Assembly: GCF_000183405.1 (NCBI RefSeq)
Contig: NC_014758.1
Span: forward strand, 1,405,001 to 1,469,000
Source: Calditerrivibrio nitroreducens DSM 19672
GTDB taxonomy: Bacteria; Chrysiogenota; Deferribacteres; Deferribacterales; Calditerrivibrionaceae
DNA: 64,000 nucleotides
Direction: 5' to 3'
In this document: positions 44,314 through 52,614 of the stretch, piece by piece
How the letters are laid out: each line of letters begins with the position of its first letter
Numbering within the stretch: position 1 is the stretch's first letter
Notes under the pieces: generated by a model
The model's database searches: none
What the model saw: the letters and a program-made list of their open reading frames with translations, nothing else
What the model was told of the DNA's origin: nothing
Position numbers and translations under genes: made by a program

Positions 44314-45006
44314 ATGAAAAATCTCATTATATCAATAGTTTTGGTTTTGGGTATATGTATTACAGGATTTGCTCAGCAGGTGGCTGGACATATAGAAAAA
44401 TTCGAAGGAAAAGTGATACTTTATCCATCCGGTAGCGTAAGAGGAATAGCGGCCAAAAATAACCTCGAGTTTAAAGTAAAAGACTCCATAAGAGCCTTCC
44501 AGAAATCAACCGCATTTATTAAATTTATAGATCAATCCAAAATCGTTTTGAATGAAAATTCAATACTTTACGTCAAGGATATACAAAATCTAAACTTAAA
44601 AAATGGCAAAGTGGTTTTCGAAATCCAAAAGCAGGATGATAAACAGGGGATAAAGATAGCTACGAAAACTGCCATAATAGGGGTAAAAGGCACCAAATTT
44701 TTAATAAATGTTAATAAAGATGAAGTTGATGTTATACTCAAAGAGGGTGAAATCACCGTATCAGCAGTAAAAGGTGAATTTAAAAGATATCTACAGAAAG
44801 AAGAGGAAGATTTCAATAAATTTGTTCAGGATACAAAACAGGATTATGAAGAATACAAGAAAAAAGTTCAGGAAGAATTCGTGGAATTTGTAAAAGAATT
44901 TACCATGAAAGATGAAATGGCAATAAGTATCAAAGGTAAAGAAGTAAGAGACATAAAAGATACAAAAGAATTCGACGATGAATTTGAATTACTGAATAAG
45001 TTTTAG
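44314..45006 (+). CDS. FecR-domain periplasmic protein with aromatic hendecad repeat
   Basis: A 230-residue exported protein (signal peptide ending ITGFA). A FecR-type beta domain spans about residues 25-150 (AGHIEKFEGKVILYPSG, IKIATKTAIIGVKGTKFLI). Four 11-residue repeats follow, with aromatic pairs at 156/159, 167/170, 178/181 and 189/192. The same repeat is found in the MltC-like and transglutaminase-like proteins of the divergent cluster. It is not a classical FecR: there is no sigma factor or TonB receptor nearby. Confidence 0.8.
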   Translation: MKNLIISIVLVLGICITGFAQQVAGHIEKFEGKVILYPSGSVRGIAAKNNLEFKVKDSIRAFQKSTAFIKFIDQSKIVLNENSILYVKDIQNLNLKNGKVVFEIQKQDDKQGIKIATKTAIIGVKGTKFLINVNKDEVDVILKEGEITVSAVKGEFKRYLQKEEEDFNKFVQDTKQDYEEYKKKVQEEFVEFVKEFTMKDEMAISIKGKEVRDIKDTKEFDDEFELLNKF

Positions 45007-45015
45007 GTTTGATCT

Positions 45016-45933
45016 ATGCATCACACTATTGGATGGGTAATATTTTCTCTTGTTGTTATCTTCTTACTTGTACTAGATCTTGGTGTATTCAATAAAAAAG
45101 CACACGTTATTTCAATTAAAGAAGCTGTTTTTACAAGTGCAATATGGATAGCTGTAGCTTTTGCATTTAATATAGGTATTTATTTTTTCAATGGTGAACA
45201 ACAGGCCGTTGAGTTTTTAACGGGTTATATCGTTGAAAAAGCGTTGAGCGTAGATAACATATTTGTAATGATAATGATATTCAATGTATTTCAAATCCCA
45301 CCTCAATTTCAGCATAAAATACTCTTTTGGGGTATCCTTGGGGCTATAGTCATGAGGGGGTTAATGATCTTTTTAGGGATAGCATTAATAGAAAAATTCC
45401 ACTGGATATTCTACATTTTTGGGCTACTTCTTATCTATAGTGCTGTAAAAATGGCCTTCAAAAAAGAAGATGAAACGATAGATTTTGATAGTAAATGGTA
45501 CATAAAATTGTTAAAAAAATTATATCCTATTACAAGTGATCGGGAGAATGGTAAGTTTCTTATAACAATAGACAACAAAAGACATATAACCCCTTTACTG
45601 TTAGCCCTTTTTACAATTGAATTTACAGATTTAATATTTGCCATAGATTCAATACCAGCAATCTTTGCAATTACCACCGACTCCTTTATAGTGTTTACTT
45701 CTAATATATTTGCCATATTAGGGCTTAGATCTCTTTATTTTGCCGTTTCGGGTATTGTAGAAATCTTCCACTTTCTCAAATATGGGTTATCTATAGTTTT
45801 AGGGTATGTGGGTTTGAAAATGATCCTAATAGATATAATAAAGATCCCAACCCTTCTATCACTAATAATCATTATAGGTGTTTTATCTGTTTCGATATTT
45901 CTATCTCTTATACTACCAAAAGATAAAAAATAA
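45016..45933 (+). CDS. TerC/Alx family membrane protein
   Basis: A 305-residue integral membrane protein with about nine helices. Family marks are EKALSVDNIFVMIMIF with the conserved Asp-Asn, then FTIEFTDLIFAIDSIPAIFA near residue 200. TerC/Alx proteins export metal ions, manganese in the best-known cases, or help load metals onto exoproteins. An AGG site precedes ATG 45016, nine bases after the FecR gene stop. Confidence 0.9.
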   Translation: MHHTIGWVIFSLVVIFLLVLDLGVFNKKAHVISIKEAVFTSAIWIAVAFAFNIGIYFFNGEQQAVEFLTGYIVEKALSVDNIFVMIMIFNVFQIPPQFQHKILFWGILGAIVMRGLMIFLGIALIEKFHWIFYIFGLLLIYSAVKMAFKKEDETIDFDSKWYIKLLKKLYPITSDRENGKFLITIDNKRHITPLLLALFTIEFTDLIFAIDSIPAIFAITTDSFIVFTSNIFAILGLRSLYFAVSGIVEIFHFLKYGLSIVLGYVGLKMILIDIIKIPTLLSLIIIIGVLSVSIFLSLILPKDKK

Positions 45934-45941
45934 ATTATTGA

Positions 45942-45970
45942 TTGACTTATTACAGTTAATTTAATATTTT
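45942..45970 (+). promoter_or_regulatory. Promoter of leaderless HD-GYP gene
   Basis: TTGACT (45942-45947), 17 bases, TATTTT (45965-45970), six bases, ATG 45977. This is one of the clearest leaderless arrangements in the window. Confidence 0.65.
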
Positions 45971-45976
45971 AAGCAT

Positions 45977-47179
45977 ATGCAGAAAATACATGTAAATGAA
46001 CTTAAAATTGGTGATAGGGTGCTGAAGCTTGACGCCAGCTGGCTAGAAACTCCATTTTTATCACATAAATTCAAAATAAAAGATCTCAACGATATCAATA
46101 AATTGAAAAAACATGGTATAGAATACGTATTTATTGAGCCAAGAAATGATATGGTTTCTGTAAAGGAAGTTATTGAAGAAAACAAAGATTTATTAGAAAA
46201 TGTTCAATACGAAGAGTTACCCAAACATTATATAGACTTTCAATCCCTCACAAAAGCATCAGAAATATACGAACAATCGGTCAAAATTATAAGATCCGTT
46301 ATGGAAGATATCAGAGCTGGTAAGCTTTTTGATGACACCGGGGTTAGAATAATAGCTGACAAGATCACAGAATTGACTGTCAAAAAAGGTGATCTACTAT
46401 CAAGTGCTGCAAAGCTAAAGAGCTACGATGATTATACATTTCAACACTGTGTGAATGTTTCGGTTTTTGCCACCTCCCTTGGGAAATTGATGAATTTACC
46501 ATCTAAAGAATTGAATATGCTATCCGCAAGTGCACTTTTGCATGATGTTGGAAAGATGCTTGTACCAAAAGAGATCTTAAATAAACCCGGAAAACTTACG
46601 GATGAAGAATTTAAAATCATGAAGAATCATGTTACTGCTGGATACGATTATTTAATCAAAAATGGATTAGATCCATCAGATCTTAAAATAGTAATCGAAC
46701 ATCACGAAAGATATGATGGAAGTGGATATCCTTACGGTTTAAAAGATCCCGATATCTCTCTTTTTGGTAAAATTGGAGCGGTGGTGGATATATATGATGC
46801 CATAACCAGTGATAGAGTTTACCATAAAGGGATGGAGCCACCTTCAGCGCTTAAAATGATGTTTAAATGGACTGATACCCATATCAATAAAAAAATTTTT
46901 GAGTTTTTCATAACTCATATAGGGATATACCCCGTTGGAACACTGGTACTTCTAAATACAAATGAGTTAGCCATTGTAGCAAAAATTACTGATAATCCAA
47001 CTGCACCTATTGTGGCAGTTTTCAAAAATCCCAAAGGTGAAGATATACCAATATACACGGTGGATCTATCAAAAAAATCTGTTTTGAGCAAAAAGATCAT
47101 TGGGCCTGTAAACCCTGAAAAAATAAACATAAATAAAGAAATTTATGACATAATTGAGAGAGTTAATGAACAGAACTAA
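45977..47179 (+). CDS. HD-GYP domain c-di-GMP phosphodiesterase
   Basis: A 400-residue cytoplasmic protein. An N-terminal DUF3391-like region (about 1-125) begins IHVNELKIGDRVLKLDASWL. The HD-GYP domain has HCVNVS, LLHDVGKMLVPKEIL, HVTAGYDYL and HHERYDGSGYPYGL, with GAVVDIYDAIT after it. It should hydrolyse c-di-GMP. No ribosome site is present. The tRNA-Sec gene begins three bases after its stop. Confidence 0.9.
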   Translation: MQKIHVNELKIGDRVLKLDASWLETPFLSHKFKIKDLNDINKLKKHGIEYVFIEPRNDMVSVKEVIEENKDLLENVQYEELPKHYIDFQSLTKASEIYEQSVKIIRSVMEDIRAGKLFDDTGVRIIADKITELTVKKGDLLSSAAKLKSYDDYTFQHCVNVSVFATSLGKLMNLPSKELNMLSASALLHDVGKMLVPKEILNKPGKLTDEEFKIMKNHVTAGYDYLIKNGLDPSDLKIVIEHHERYDGSGYPYGLKDPDISLFGKIGAVVDIYDAITSDRVYHKGMEPPSALKMMFKWTDTHINKKIFEFFITHIGIYPVGTLVLLNTNELAIVAKITDNPTAPIVAVFKNPKGEDIPIYTVDLSKKSVLSKKIIGPVNPEKININKEIYDIIERVNEQN

Positions 47180-47182
47180 AAA

Positions 47183-47278
47183 GGAAGTGGTTGAGTGGCT
47201 GGTGCCCTCCGGAGGCTTCAAACCTCGGCTGTCTCACCAAAAGTGAGAGGAAGGTTCGATTCCTTCACACTTCCGCCA
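47183..47278 (+). tRNA. selC: Selenocysteine tRNA (anticodon UCA)
   Basis: A 96-base tRNA with encoded CCA end. The acceptor stem starts GGAAGTG and ends CACTTCC-G-CCA. The anticodon loop CTTCAAA has UCA at 47218-47220. The long variable arm CTCAC-CAAAA-GTGAG and T arm GAAGG-TTCGATT-CCTTC are as expected for tRNA-Sec. It lies directly after the HD-GYP gene. It implies that the genome encodes selenoproteins and SelA/SelB; none is seen in this window. Confidence 0.93.
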
Positions 47279-47316
47279 TATATTTGAAACGTGAAACCAT
47301 TTTCAAACCATAACTA

Positions 47317-49101
47317 TCAAAAGATGGTTTCTTCTGTCTGCTTTTTCTGTTTGAGCATCTCTTTATTATAGGTTGCAATTATATCTCTTCTCGTAACTAT
47401 ACCAATAACTCTGTTCTCTTCATCCACAACGGGCAAAAGCTCAACATTTCTCGTCCCAATCAATTCGATAGCTTCTGCCAGATTGTTTTCCTTTGTAACT
47501 GTTGGAGCATCCTTATCGCATATTTCGCTAGCCACCACAAGATCTTCCAGCCCCTCCTCAAAAACAAACTCCCTGATCTCTTCAAATCTAAGTACCCCCA
47601 CCAATCGATTTTCATTATCAACCACCGGAAAGCTATTGTGCTTTGTGGTGGGGATAAAATGTATAATATCATCAAATTTCATATCCTCTTTTATAACAAT
47701 CGGATCTTTTTTCATAATATCCTTTACCTTTATCTCCTGTAATATCATAAGAAAATATTCATTTTTATGTATGGGGGAATCACTTCTAAACTGCATCTGA
47801 CTTTTGTAAAACTTAACCTTTCTTAAAGACAGGAATGTAAGTGTACTTACCCACATGGCGGGAACTATCAGCTGATAATTACCGGTCAGCTCACTTACCA
47901 TAATAATTGCTGAAAGAGGTGTCTTTGCCAGTCCGGAAAGGAACCCTGCCATCCCAACTATAGCATATGCACCTGGCACTGGTGCCAGCAATGGAAAATA
48001 TTTATTGATTAATAACCCTATTAGCCCTCCAGTTGAAGCACCAATTACCATCGTTGGGGCAAATGTCCCGGCACTTCCGCCACTGCCAATGGTAAAAGAT
48101 GTTGCGAAAATTTTTGCAACGATAATTATTAAAAGTATATTTACAGACAAATCTGTCTGTATCGCTCTATCTATTATGGAATAACCAGCCCCCAAAACGT
48201 CAGGGACAAAAAAACCTATTAAACCGGTAAGCAAAGCGCCAAAAAGCATTTTATAAAGTTTTCTCCATCTTAAAACCTCAAAATATAGCTTTACCTTGTG
48301 ATAAACCTTGGTATAAAAATGCCCCACCAAGATGCAACCGATGATCAGAACAGTGTACCCAATAAGCTCCATCGGATTGGAAAAACTTGCATTTAAACTG
48401 TAGAAAAGGGGACTCCATCCAAACATACTACAAAAAACAGAGTAAGCAATTATCGATGTAATTGTAGATGGTAGAAGCGCCTCATATTCCATATCCGAAC
48501 TGGAATACAAAACCTCTGCAGCAAATATTGCACCCGCAAGTGGGGAACGGAAAATTGCCCCCACACCAGCACCCATCCCCGCTGCAGTCAAAATCCTTCT
48601 CTCTTTTTCAGTAAGGTGAAATATCTGCGATAATACAGACCCCACACCTGCTCCGATATGTGATATAGGGCCCTCACCACCACCGGAACCCCCAGATCCT
48701 ATAGTTATGGAAGATGTGAGCGACTTTATCACAGGCACCTGCCATCTTATCAAACCTTTATTTTTATGGATGGAAGATATGGCGGCATCAAGGCCAGCAC
48801 CTTCCGTTTCAGGGGCAAATTTTAAAATGAATATGGCCGATATAAGTGCACCCACCACCGGCATCCCTATGAGAAGAAAACGATTAAACTCACCTGCTGG
48901 AAAATGGAAGATTGTAACCTCACCAGTTGCTTCTGGTGGTATATAACCTGCAAGATAGTGTAGAAAAAATTGGCTTGTAAGTTGCAGAAGAGTGTAAAAT
49001 ATAATTGCCGCAATACCAGCCACAATCCCAACAATAGTACCCAGGATAAACCATTTTCCCACAATAGGCAAATTATACTTTTTTACAATATTATAAGCCA
49101 T
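47317..49101 (-). CDS. ClC-type chloride channel/transporter with CBS domains
   Basis: A 594-residue membrane protein. The ClC signatures are GSGGSGGGEGPISHIGAGVG near residue 135 (selectivity loop, Glu-Gly-Pro), GAGVGAIFRSPLAGAIFAAE (with gating Phe-Arg) and GSGGSAGTFAPTMVIGASTG near 340. Two CBS domains fill the last 140 residues. The Glu in GPLAGAxFAxE type context suggests either channel or exchanger. It overlaps the FetB-like gene by 11 bases. Confidence 0.93.
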   Translation of the reverse strand: MAYNIVKKYNLPIVGKWFILGTIVGIVAGIAAIIFYTLLQLTSQFFLHYLAGYIPPEATGEVTIFHFPAGEFNRFLLIGMPVVGALISAIFILKFAPETEGAGLDAAISSIHKNKGLIRWQVPVIKSLTSSITIGSGGSGGGEGPISHIGAGVGSVLSQIFHLTEKERRILTAAGMGAGVGAIFRSPLAGAIFAAEVLYSSSDMEYEALLPSTITSIIAYSVFCSMFGWSPLFYSLNASFSNPMELIGYTVLIIGCILVGHFYTKVYHKVKLYFEVLRWRKLYKMLFGALLTGLIGFFVPDVLGAGYSIIDRAIQTDLSVNILLIIIVAKIFATSFTIGSGGSAGTFAPTMVIGASTGGLIGLLINKYFPLLAPVPGAYAIVGMAGFLSGLAKTPLSAIIMVSELTGNYQLIVPAMWVSTLTFLSLRKVKFYKSQMQFRSDSPIHKNEYFLMILQEIKVKDIMKKDPIVIKEDMKFDDIIHFIPTTKHNSFPVVDNENRLVGVLRFEEIREFVFEEGLEDLVVASEICDKDAPTVTKENNLAEAIELIGTRNVELLPVVDEENRVIGIVTRRDIIATYNKEMLKQKKQTEETIF

Positions 49102-49858
49102 CGGAAAATTTCTTTAAAGATATTTTCATATTAAAATATAAATTAAGCATAGTGGAGACTAGCACAGATATTGCAATTGTAACCATAATTGCAATCTGAT
49201 ATTTTACCGCCACAGTAGGATTGGAACCAGCCAGAATCTGACCCGTCATCATACCAGGGAAGAAGACAATCCCCACACTACTCATATTCGTAATTATCGG
49301 CATCATGGCTGATCGCAATGCTTTTTTAAAAAATATTGACACCGCTTCAAAATTTGAAGCACCAAAGCTAAATAGCGTCTCAATGAGATCATAATTCTCT
49401 TTCAAGTCATTATTAAATCTATCTAAAGCCACTGCACAGGCATTCATTGAATTGCCCATAATCATACCACTTATCGTGATGAAATATCTTGCATCATACC
49501 ACGTATCTGTCCCCACAATGATCACTTGAAAAATAAAGGTCAAAAGAAAACTTGTAAGGAATATTATTGGATAGATGAAAAAGACCTCACCTATCTTTGA
49601 CTTTTGGATTATCGTACGGGAAGCGACAACAGACATCAAAGTAAAAAATAGTAAAACTATCCATAAGGTATTTATTTTGAAAATGTACATCAATACAAAA
49701 GAACCAAGAAAAAGCTGGAAAGACATCCTTATCAGGGAATTTATAAAATCTTTTAAGATACCAAGCTTTAAAATATGTATCAATAAACCCAACCCACCAC
49801 TAAAAAGATATAGAATAGCCATCGAAATAATACTGATATCTTTTGCACTATCGGACAT
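49091..49858 (-). CDS. UPF0014/FetB-type ABC transporter permease
   Basis: A 255-residue permease with seven or so helices: RMSFQLFLGSFVLMYIF, SGMIMGNSMNACAVALDRF and FFPGMMTGQILAGSNPTVAVKYQI match the FetB/YbbM family. With its ATPase partner it exports iron in E. coli. I start at ATG 49858, seven bases after AGGTG; ATG 49864 overlaps the ATPase stop. Gene order is ATPase then permease. Confidence 0.86.
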   Translation of the reverse strand: MSDSAKDISIISMAILYLFSGGLGLLIHILKLGILKDFINSLIRMSFQLFLGSFVLMYIFKINTLWIVLLFFTLMSVVASRTIIQKSKIGEVFFIYPIIFLTSFLLTFIFQVIIVGTDTWYDARYFITISGMIMGNSMNACAVALDRFNNDLKENYDLIETLFSFGASNFEAVSIFFKKALRSAMMPIITNMSSVGIVFFPGMMTGQILAGSNPTVAVKYQIAIMVTIAISVLVSTMLNLYFNMKISLKKFSDGL

Positions 49859-49860
49859 AT

Positions 49861-50553
49861 TCATTCACCTATCAACTTACGGATATCTTCTGTATCGATA
49901 TCTTCTTCAATCCTGGTTATGTTACTTTTATCAAAAAAAAGCTTTATATCGGAATTTATTATCATATTTACCGAATGGGATACTATTATAACGCCAAACT
50001 CCATTTTGATACTATTTAAAAATGTGATAAAAGTACCTTCTGTATATACATCAAGGGCAGAAGTAGGTTCATCCAGCAAGATAAACTCCGGTCTAATCAA
50101 CAGCGACCTGATTATACTGATACGCTGTCTTTCTCCTCCTGAGAGATTTTTTATATCTTTCACAAGTATACTTTGATCCAGACCAAACTTATCAAGTAAT
50201 TCATTTAAGTACTTTTCATCAAAAACAAGATTTTTATTTGATTTGAAAGAAAAAATGTACTTTAAACTGTCTATCACCTTGCCAGGAACAAACTCCGGCA
50301 CCTGCCTTATGTAATGTACCTTTTTTCTTATTTCCGTTAAAGGATACTCCTGTTTAAGATTTTCACCATTTAAATATATATTACCTTCGTATCTTATTAA
50401 AGAACCAAGCGCTTTTAAAAAAGTACTTTTCCCCGCTCCACTTTTACCAAATATTGAATAAACATTACCCTTTTCAAATGAAAATCTTTTAATATCCACA
50501 AGATATCTTGATTCAATTTTTACTTTTAAATCTTCAATCTCCAACACACTCAT
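49861..50553 (-). CDS. FetA-type ABC transporter ATPase
   Basis: A 230-residue ABC ATPase. Walker A FGKSGAGKST, Q-loop VHYIRQVPEFVPG, signature LSGGERQR, Walker B FILLDEPTSALD, H-loop VSHS. Its partner is the UPF0014 permease encoded next. The ATG at 50553 overlaps the methyltransferase stop (ATGA). In E. coli this pair exports iron and protects from peroxide. Confidence 0.88.
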   Translation of the reverse strand: MSVLEIEDLKVKIESRYLVDIKRFSFEKGNVYSIFGKSGAGKSTFLKALGSLIRYEGNIYLNGENLKQEYPLTEIRKKVHYIRQVPEFVPGKVIDSLKYIFSFKSNKNLVFDEKYLNELLDKFGLDQSILVKDIKNLSGGERQRISIIRSLLIRPEFILLDEPTSALDVYTEGTFITFLNSIKMEFGVIIVSHSVNMIINSDIKLFFDKSNITRIEEDIDTEDIRKLIGE

Positions 50554-51284
50554 AAACTTTTAAATATAAATACCCCTTTTTTATCTGTATAACTATATAT
50601 GCTATTCTCAACTATTTCAAGGTTCAACTCATATTTAATTTCATCAGGTAGTTCCAAAAAGCTATTTTCAATACACTTAATATCCTTTTCATCTGCCCCA
50701 AGCCTTCCAGCCCACTCTTTAAAATTATGCTTTTTATAAATATTACGAAAATATTCCAGACGGAAAAAATTACTACAAAAATTTATAATCTCTTTAACAG
50801 TATAACTACGAATATGGCTGTTGTCTCTTATATATTCTATAGTATTAAGGTAAGCATCATCAACATCCACGATGCTGTCCACCAACACGAAGTAACCAGA
50901 TTTTTTTAAAATTCTATAAACCTCATCAAAAAATAAGATAGGCCTTGAAAAGTGATGAAATGCTATTCTACAACTTACAAGATCAAAACTTTGTTCGAAA
51001 AAAGGTAAGCCAGCAGAATCACAAACAGCAGCAAAATCAATATGATACTTTTCTTTTGCGGTTTTCACCATATTAAAGCTTAAGTCGACAGCACATTTTC
51101 TTTTAGCATTAAAGACGTTTGTAAAATGACCTGCTCCTGTGGCAACATCTAAAATAGTTTCAAAAACTATATTGTTGAAATAATTCTTCACTATCTCAAG
51201 GTCATCGCCATATTTATGATCGCTACTTATTAGATAATTAGTAAATGATTTATCAAATCCATCACTACTTTTTGATTTCGTCAT
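50550..51284 (-). CDS. Class I SAM-dependent methyltransferase
   Basis: A 244-residue methyltransferase with motif I ILDVATGAGHFTNVF and the post-motif SFDLVSCRIAFHHF, of the UbiE/type 11 kind. The substrate is not evident. It sits directly after metX (20-base overlap) under the SAM riboswitch, in the position taken by MetW in other bacteria, but it does not look like MetW. Confidence 0.78.
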   Translation of the reverse strand: MTKSKSSDGFDKSFTNYLISSDHKYGDDLEIVKNYFNNIVFETILDVATGAGHFTNVFNAKRKCAVDLSFNMVKTAKEKYHIDFAAVCDSAGLPFFEQSFDLVSCRIAFHHFSRPILFFDEVYRILKKSGYFVLVDSIVDVDDAYLNTIEYIRDNSHIRSYTVKEIINFCSNFFRLEYFRNIYKKHNFKEWAGRLGADEKDIKCIENSFLELPDEIKYELNLEIVENSIYSYTDKKGVFIFKSL

Positions 51285-52395
51285 AAACGTCCTCTAAGAA
51301 ATTAGCAACAGATGAACCCTGAATATCAAACTCAAGCAAAAATGCATCATGACCATAATCGGATTCAATATTTACCCACTTCACATCCCTGTTTAATTTT
51401 TTTAAGATACTTACAATCTCTTCTGTTTGGTAGTTTGGAAATAGAAAATCAGATGTAAATGTAATAAAAAGCGATTTGCAAGAAATCCTGCTGACAGCCT
51501 CCTCAAACGATCCATATCCATACGAAAGATCAAAAATATCCATAGCCTTTATGATGTATAAATAGCTATTAGCATCAAACCTCTCTGTAAACTTATACCC
51601 ATTGTATCTCAGATAATTTTCCACCTCAAAATAGCCCATAAAATCATAAATACCCTCTAACGTCGCATATTTTCTACCAAATTTTTTCTGAAACGAAGCA
51701 TCGGACATAAATGTGATATGCCCAGCCATCCTCGCTATGGCAAGGCCATCTTTAGGGAATGTTTTACCGTAGTAATCACCGCCAAGCCAATTCGGATCCT
51801 TCATTATTGCCTGTCTACCTATCGTGTTAAAAGCAATTGCCATAGGTGTTATCCTACCTGCGGTGGCAATCGGAATGATAGAATGCACCTTTTCAGGAAA
51901 AGTTACCGCCCATTCCAGAGCCTGCATACCACCCATTGATCCACCTGCGACACACAATAGTTTTGGTATACCAAGATGATCAATCAGTTTTTTTTGGAGT
52001 TTTACCATATCTTTTACTGTAAAAACAGGGAATCTGAGCCCATAAGGCTTGCCTGTGGAGGGGTCGATGGATGCAGGTCCTGTAGTCCCATAGCAGGAAC
52101 CAAGAAAATTAGAACATATGATAAAATATTTCTCTGTGTCAAAAGGCTTCCCTGGGCCTATCATATCATCCCACCAACCCGGCTTCTGATCATCGGGAGA
52201 ATAATACCCTGCCGCATGGTGACTTCCGGTCAAGGCATGGCAAATGAGTATCGCATTGTCTTTTTCTTTATTTAAAGTGCCATAAGTTTCATATGCTACA
52301 GTAAGTTTGGATAGTATTCGTCCACTTTCAAGAAAAAAATCATCTTTAAAGAAAACTGTTTTCGGTTTTACGATCCCAACGGATGATTTTTCCAT
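51265..52395 (-). CDS. metX: Homoserine O-acetyltransferase MetX
   Basis: A 376-residue alpha/beta hydrolase that acetylates homoserine in methionine synthesis. It has VAYETYGTLN, ICHALTGSHHAAGY, GPGKPFDTEKYFIICSNFLG, the nucleophile VAGGSMGGMQALEW, SDFLFP and the final Asp-His pair (SDYGHDAFL). ATG 52395 follows GTGGAGG. Transcribed from behind a SAM-I riboswitch with terminator, so it is shut off when SAM is plentiful. Confidence 0.94.
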   Translation of the reverse strand: MEKSSVGIVKPKTVFFKDDFFLESGRILSKLTVAYETYGTLNKEKDNAILICHALTGSHHAAGYYSPDDQKPGWWDDMIGPGKPFDTEKYFIICSNFLGSCYGTTGPASIDPSTGKPYGLRFPVFTVKDMVKLQKKLIDHLGIPKLLCVAGGSMGGMQALEWAVTFPEKVHSIIPIATAGRITPMAIAFNTIGRQAIMKDPNWLGGDYYGKTFPKDGLAIARMAGHITFMSDASFQKKFGRKYATLEGIYDFMGYFEVENYLRYNGYKFTERFDANSYLYIIKAMDIFDLSYGYGSFEEAVSRISCKSLFITFTSDFLFPNYQTEEIVSILKKLNRDVKWVNIESDYGHDAFLLEFDIQGSSVANFLEDVYDEIKK

Positions 52396-52409
52396 AAAAT
52401 TTCCTCCAC

Positions 52410-52440
52410 AAAAAAAGCCTCTTCTTAGGAAGAAGAGGCT
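52410..52440 (-). terminator. SAM riboswitch expression-platform terminator
   Basis: On the minus strand AGCCTCTTCTT, three-base loop, AAGAAGAGGCT, seven T: an 11-bp perfect stem between the SAM-I aptamer and the metX ribosome site. Confidence 0.93.
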
Positions 52441-52456
52441 GTGATATCTATCATAG

Positions 52457-52559
52457 CCTTATCTTTCCTTATAAAAAGGCGGGATTTAGCACCTGACATT
52501 GGATACCAACCGGTTGCTGTGGCTTCATAGGGCCCGTCCCTCGACCACTCTTGATAAGG
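52457..52559 (-). promoter_or_regulatory. SAM-I (S-box) riboswitch aptamer
   Basis: On the minus strand P1 is CCTTATC (52559-52553) with GATAAGG (52463-52457). The conserved core follows: AAGAGTGGTCGAGGGACGGG, CCCTATGAAGCCACAGCAACC and GGTGCTAAATCC. These are the S-box consensus elements. The 3' half of P1 leads into the terminator at 52410-52440. It should end transcription early when S-adenosylmethionine is bound. Confidence 0.95.
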
Positions 52560-52565
52560 TATCAA

Positions 52566-52593
52566 ATCATACCACTTATTTTGTAAATGTCAA
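52566..52593 (-). promoter_or_regulatory. Promoter of SAM riboswitch-metX operon
   Basis: On the minus strand TTGACA (52593-52588), 16 bases, TATGAT (52571-52566), so transcription starts just before the P1 stem. Confidence 0.75.
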
Positions 52594-52614
52594 TTAATTT
52601 GATATGAAGAAAAA

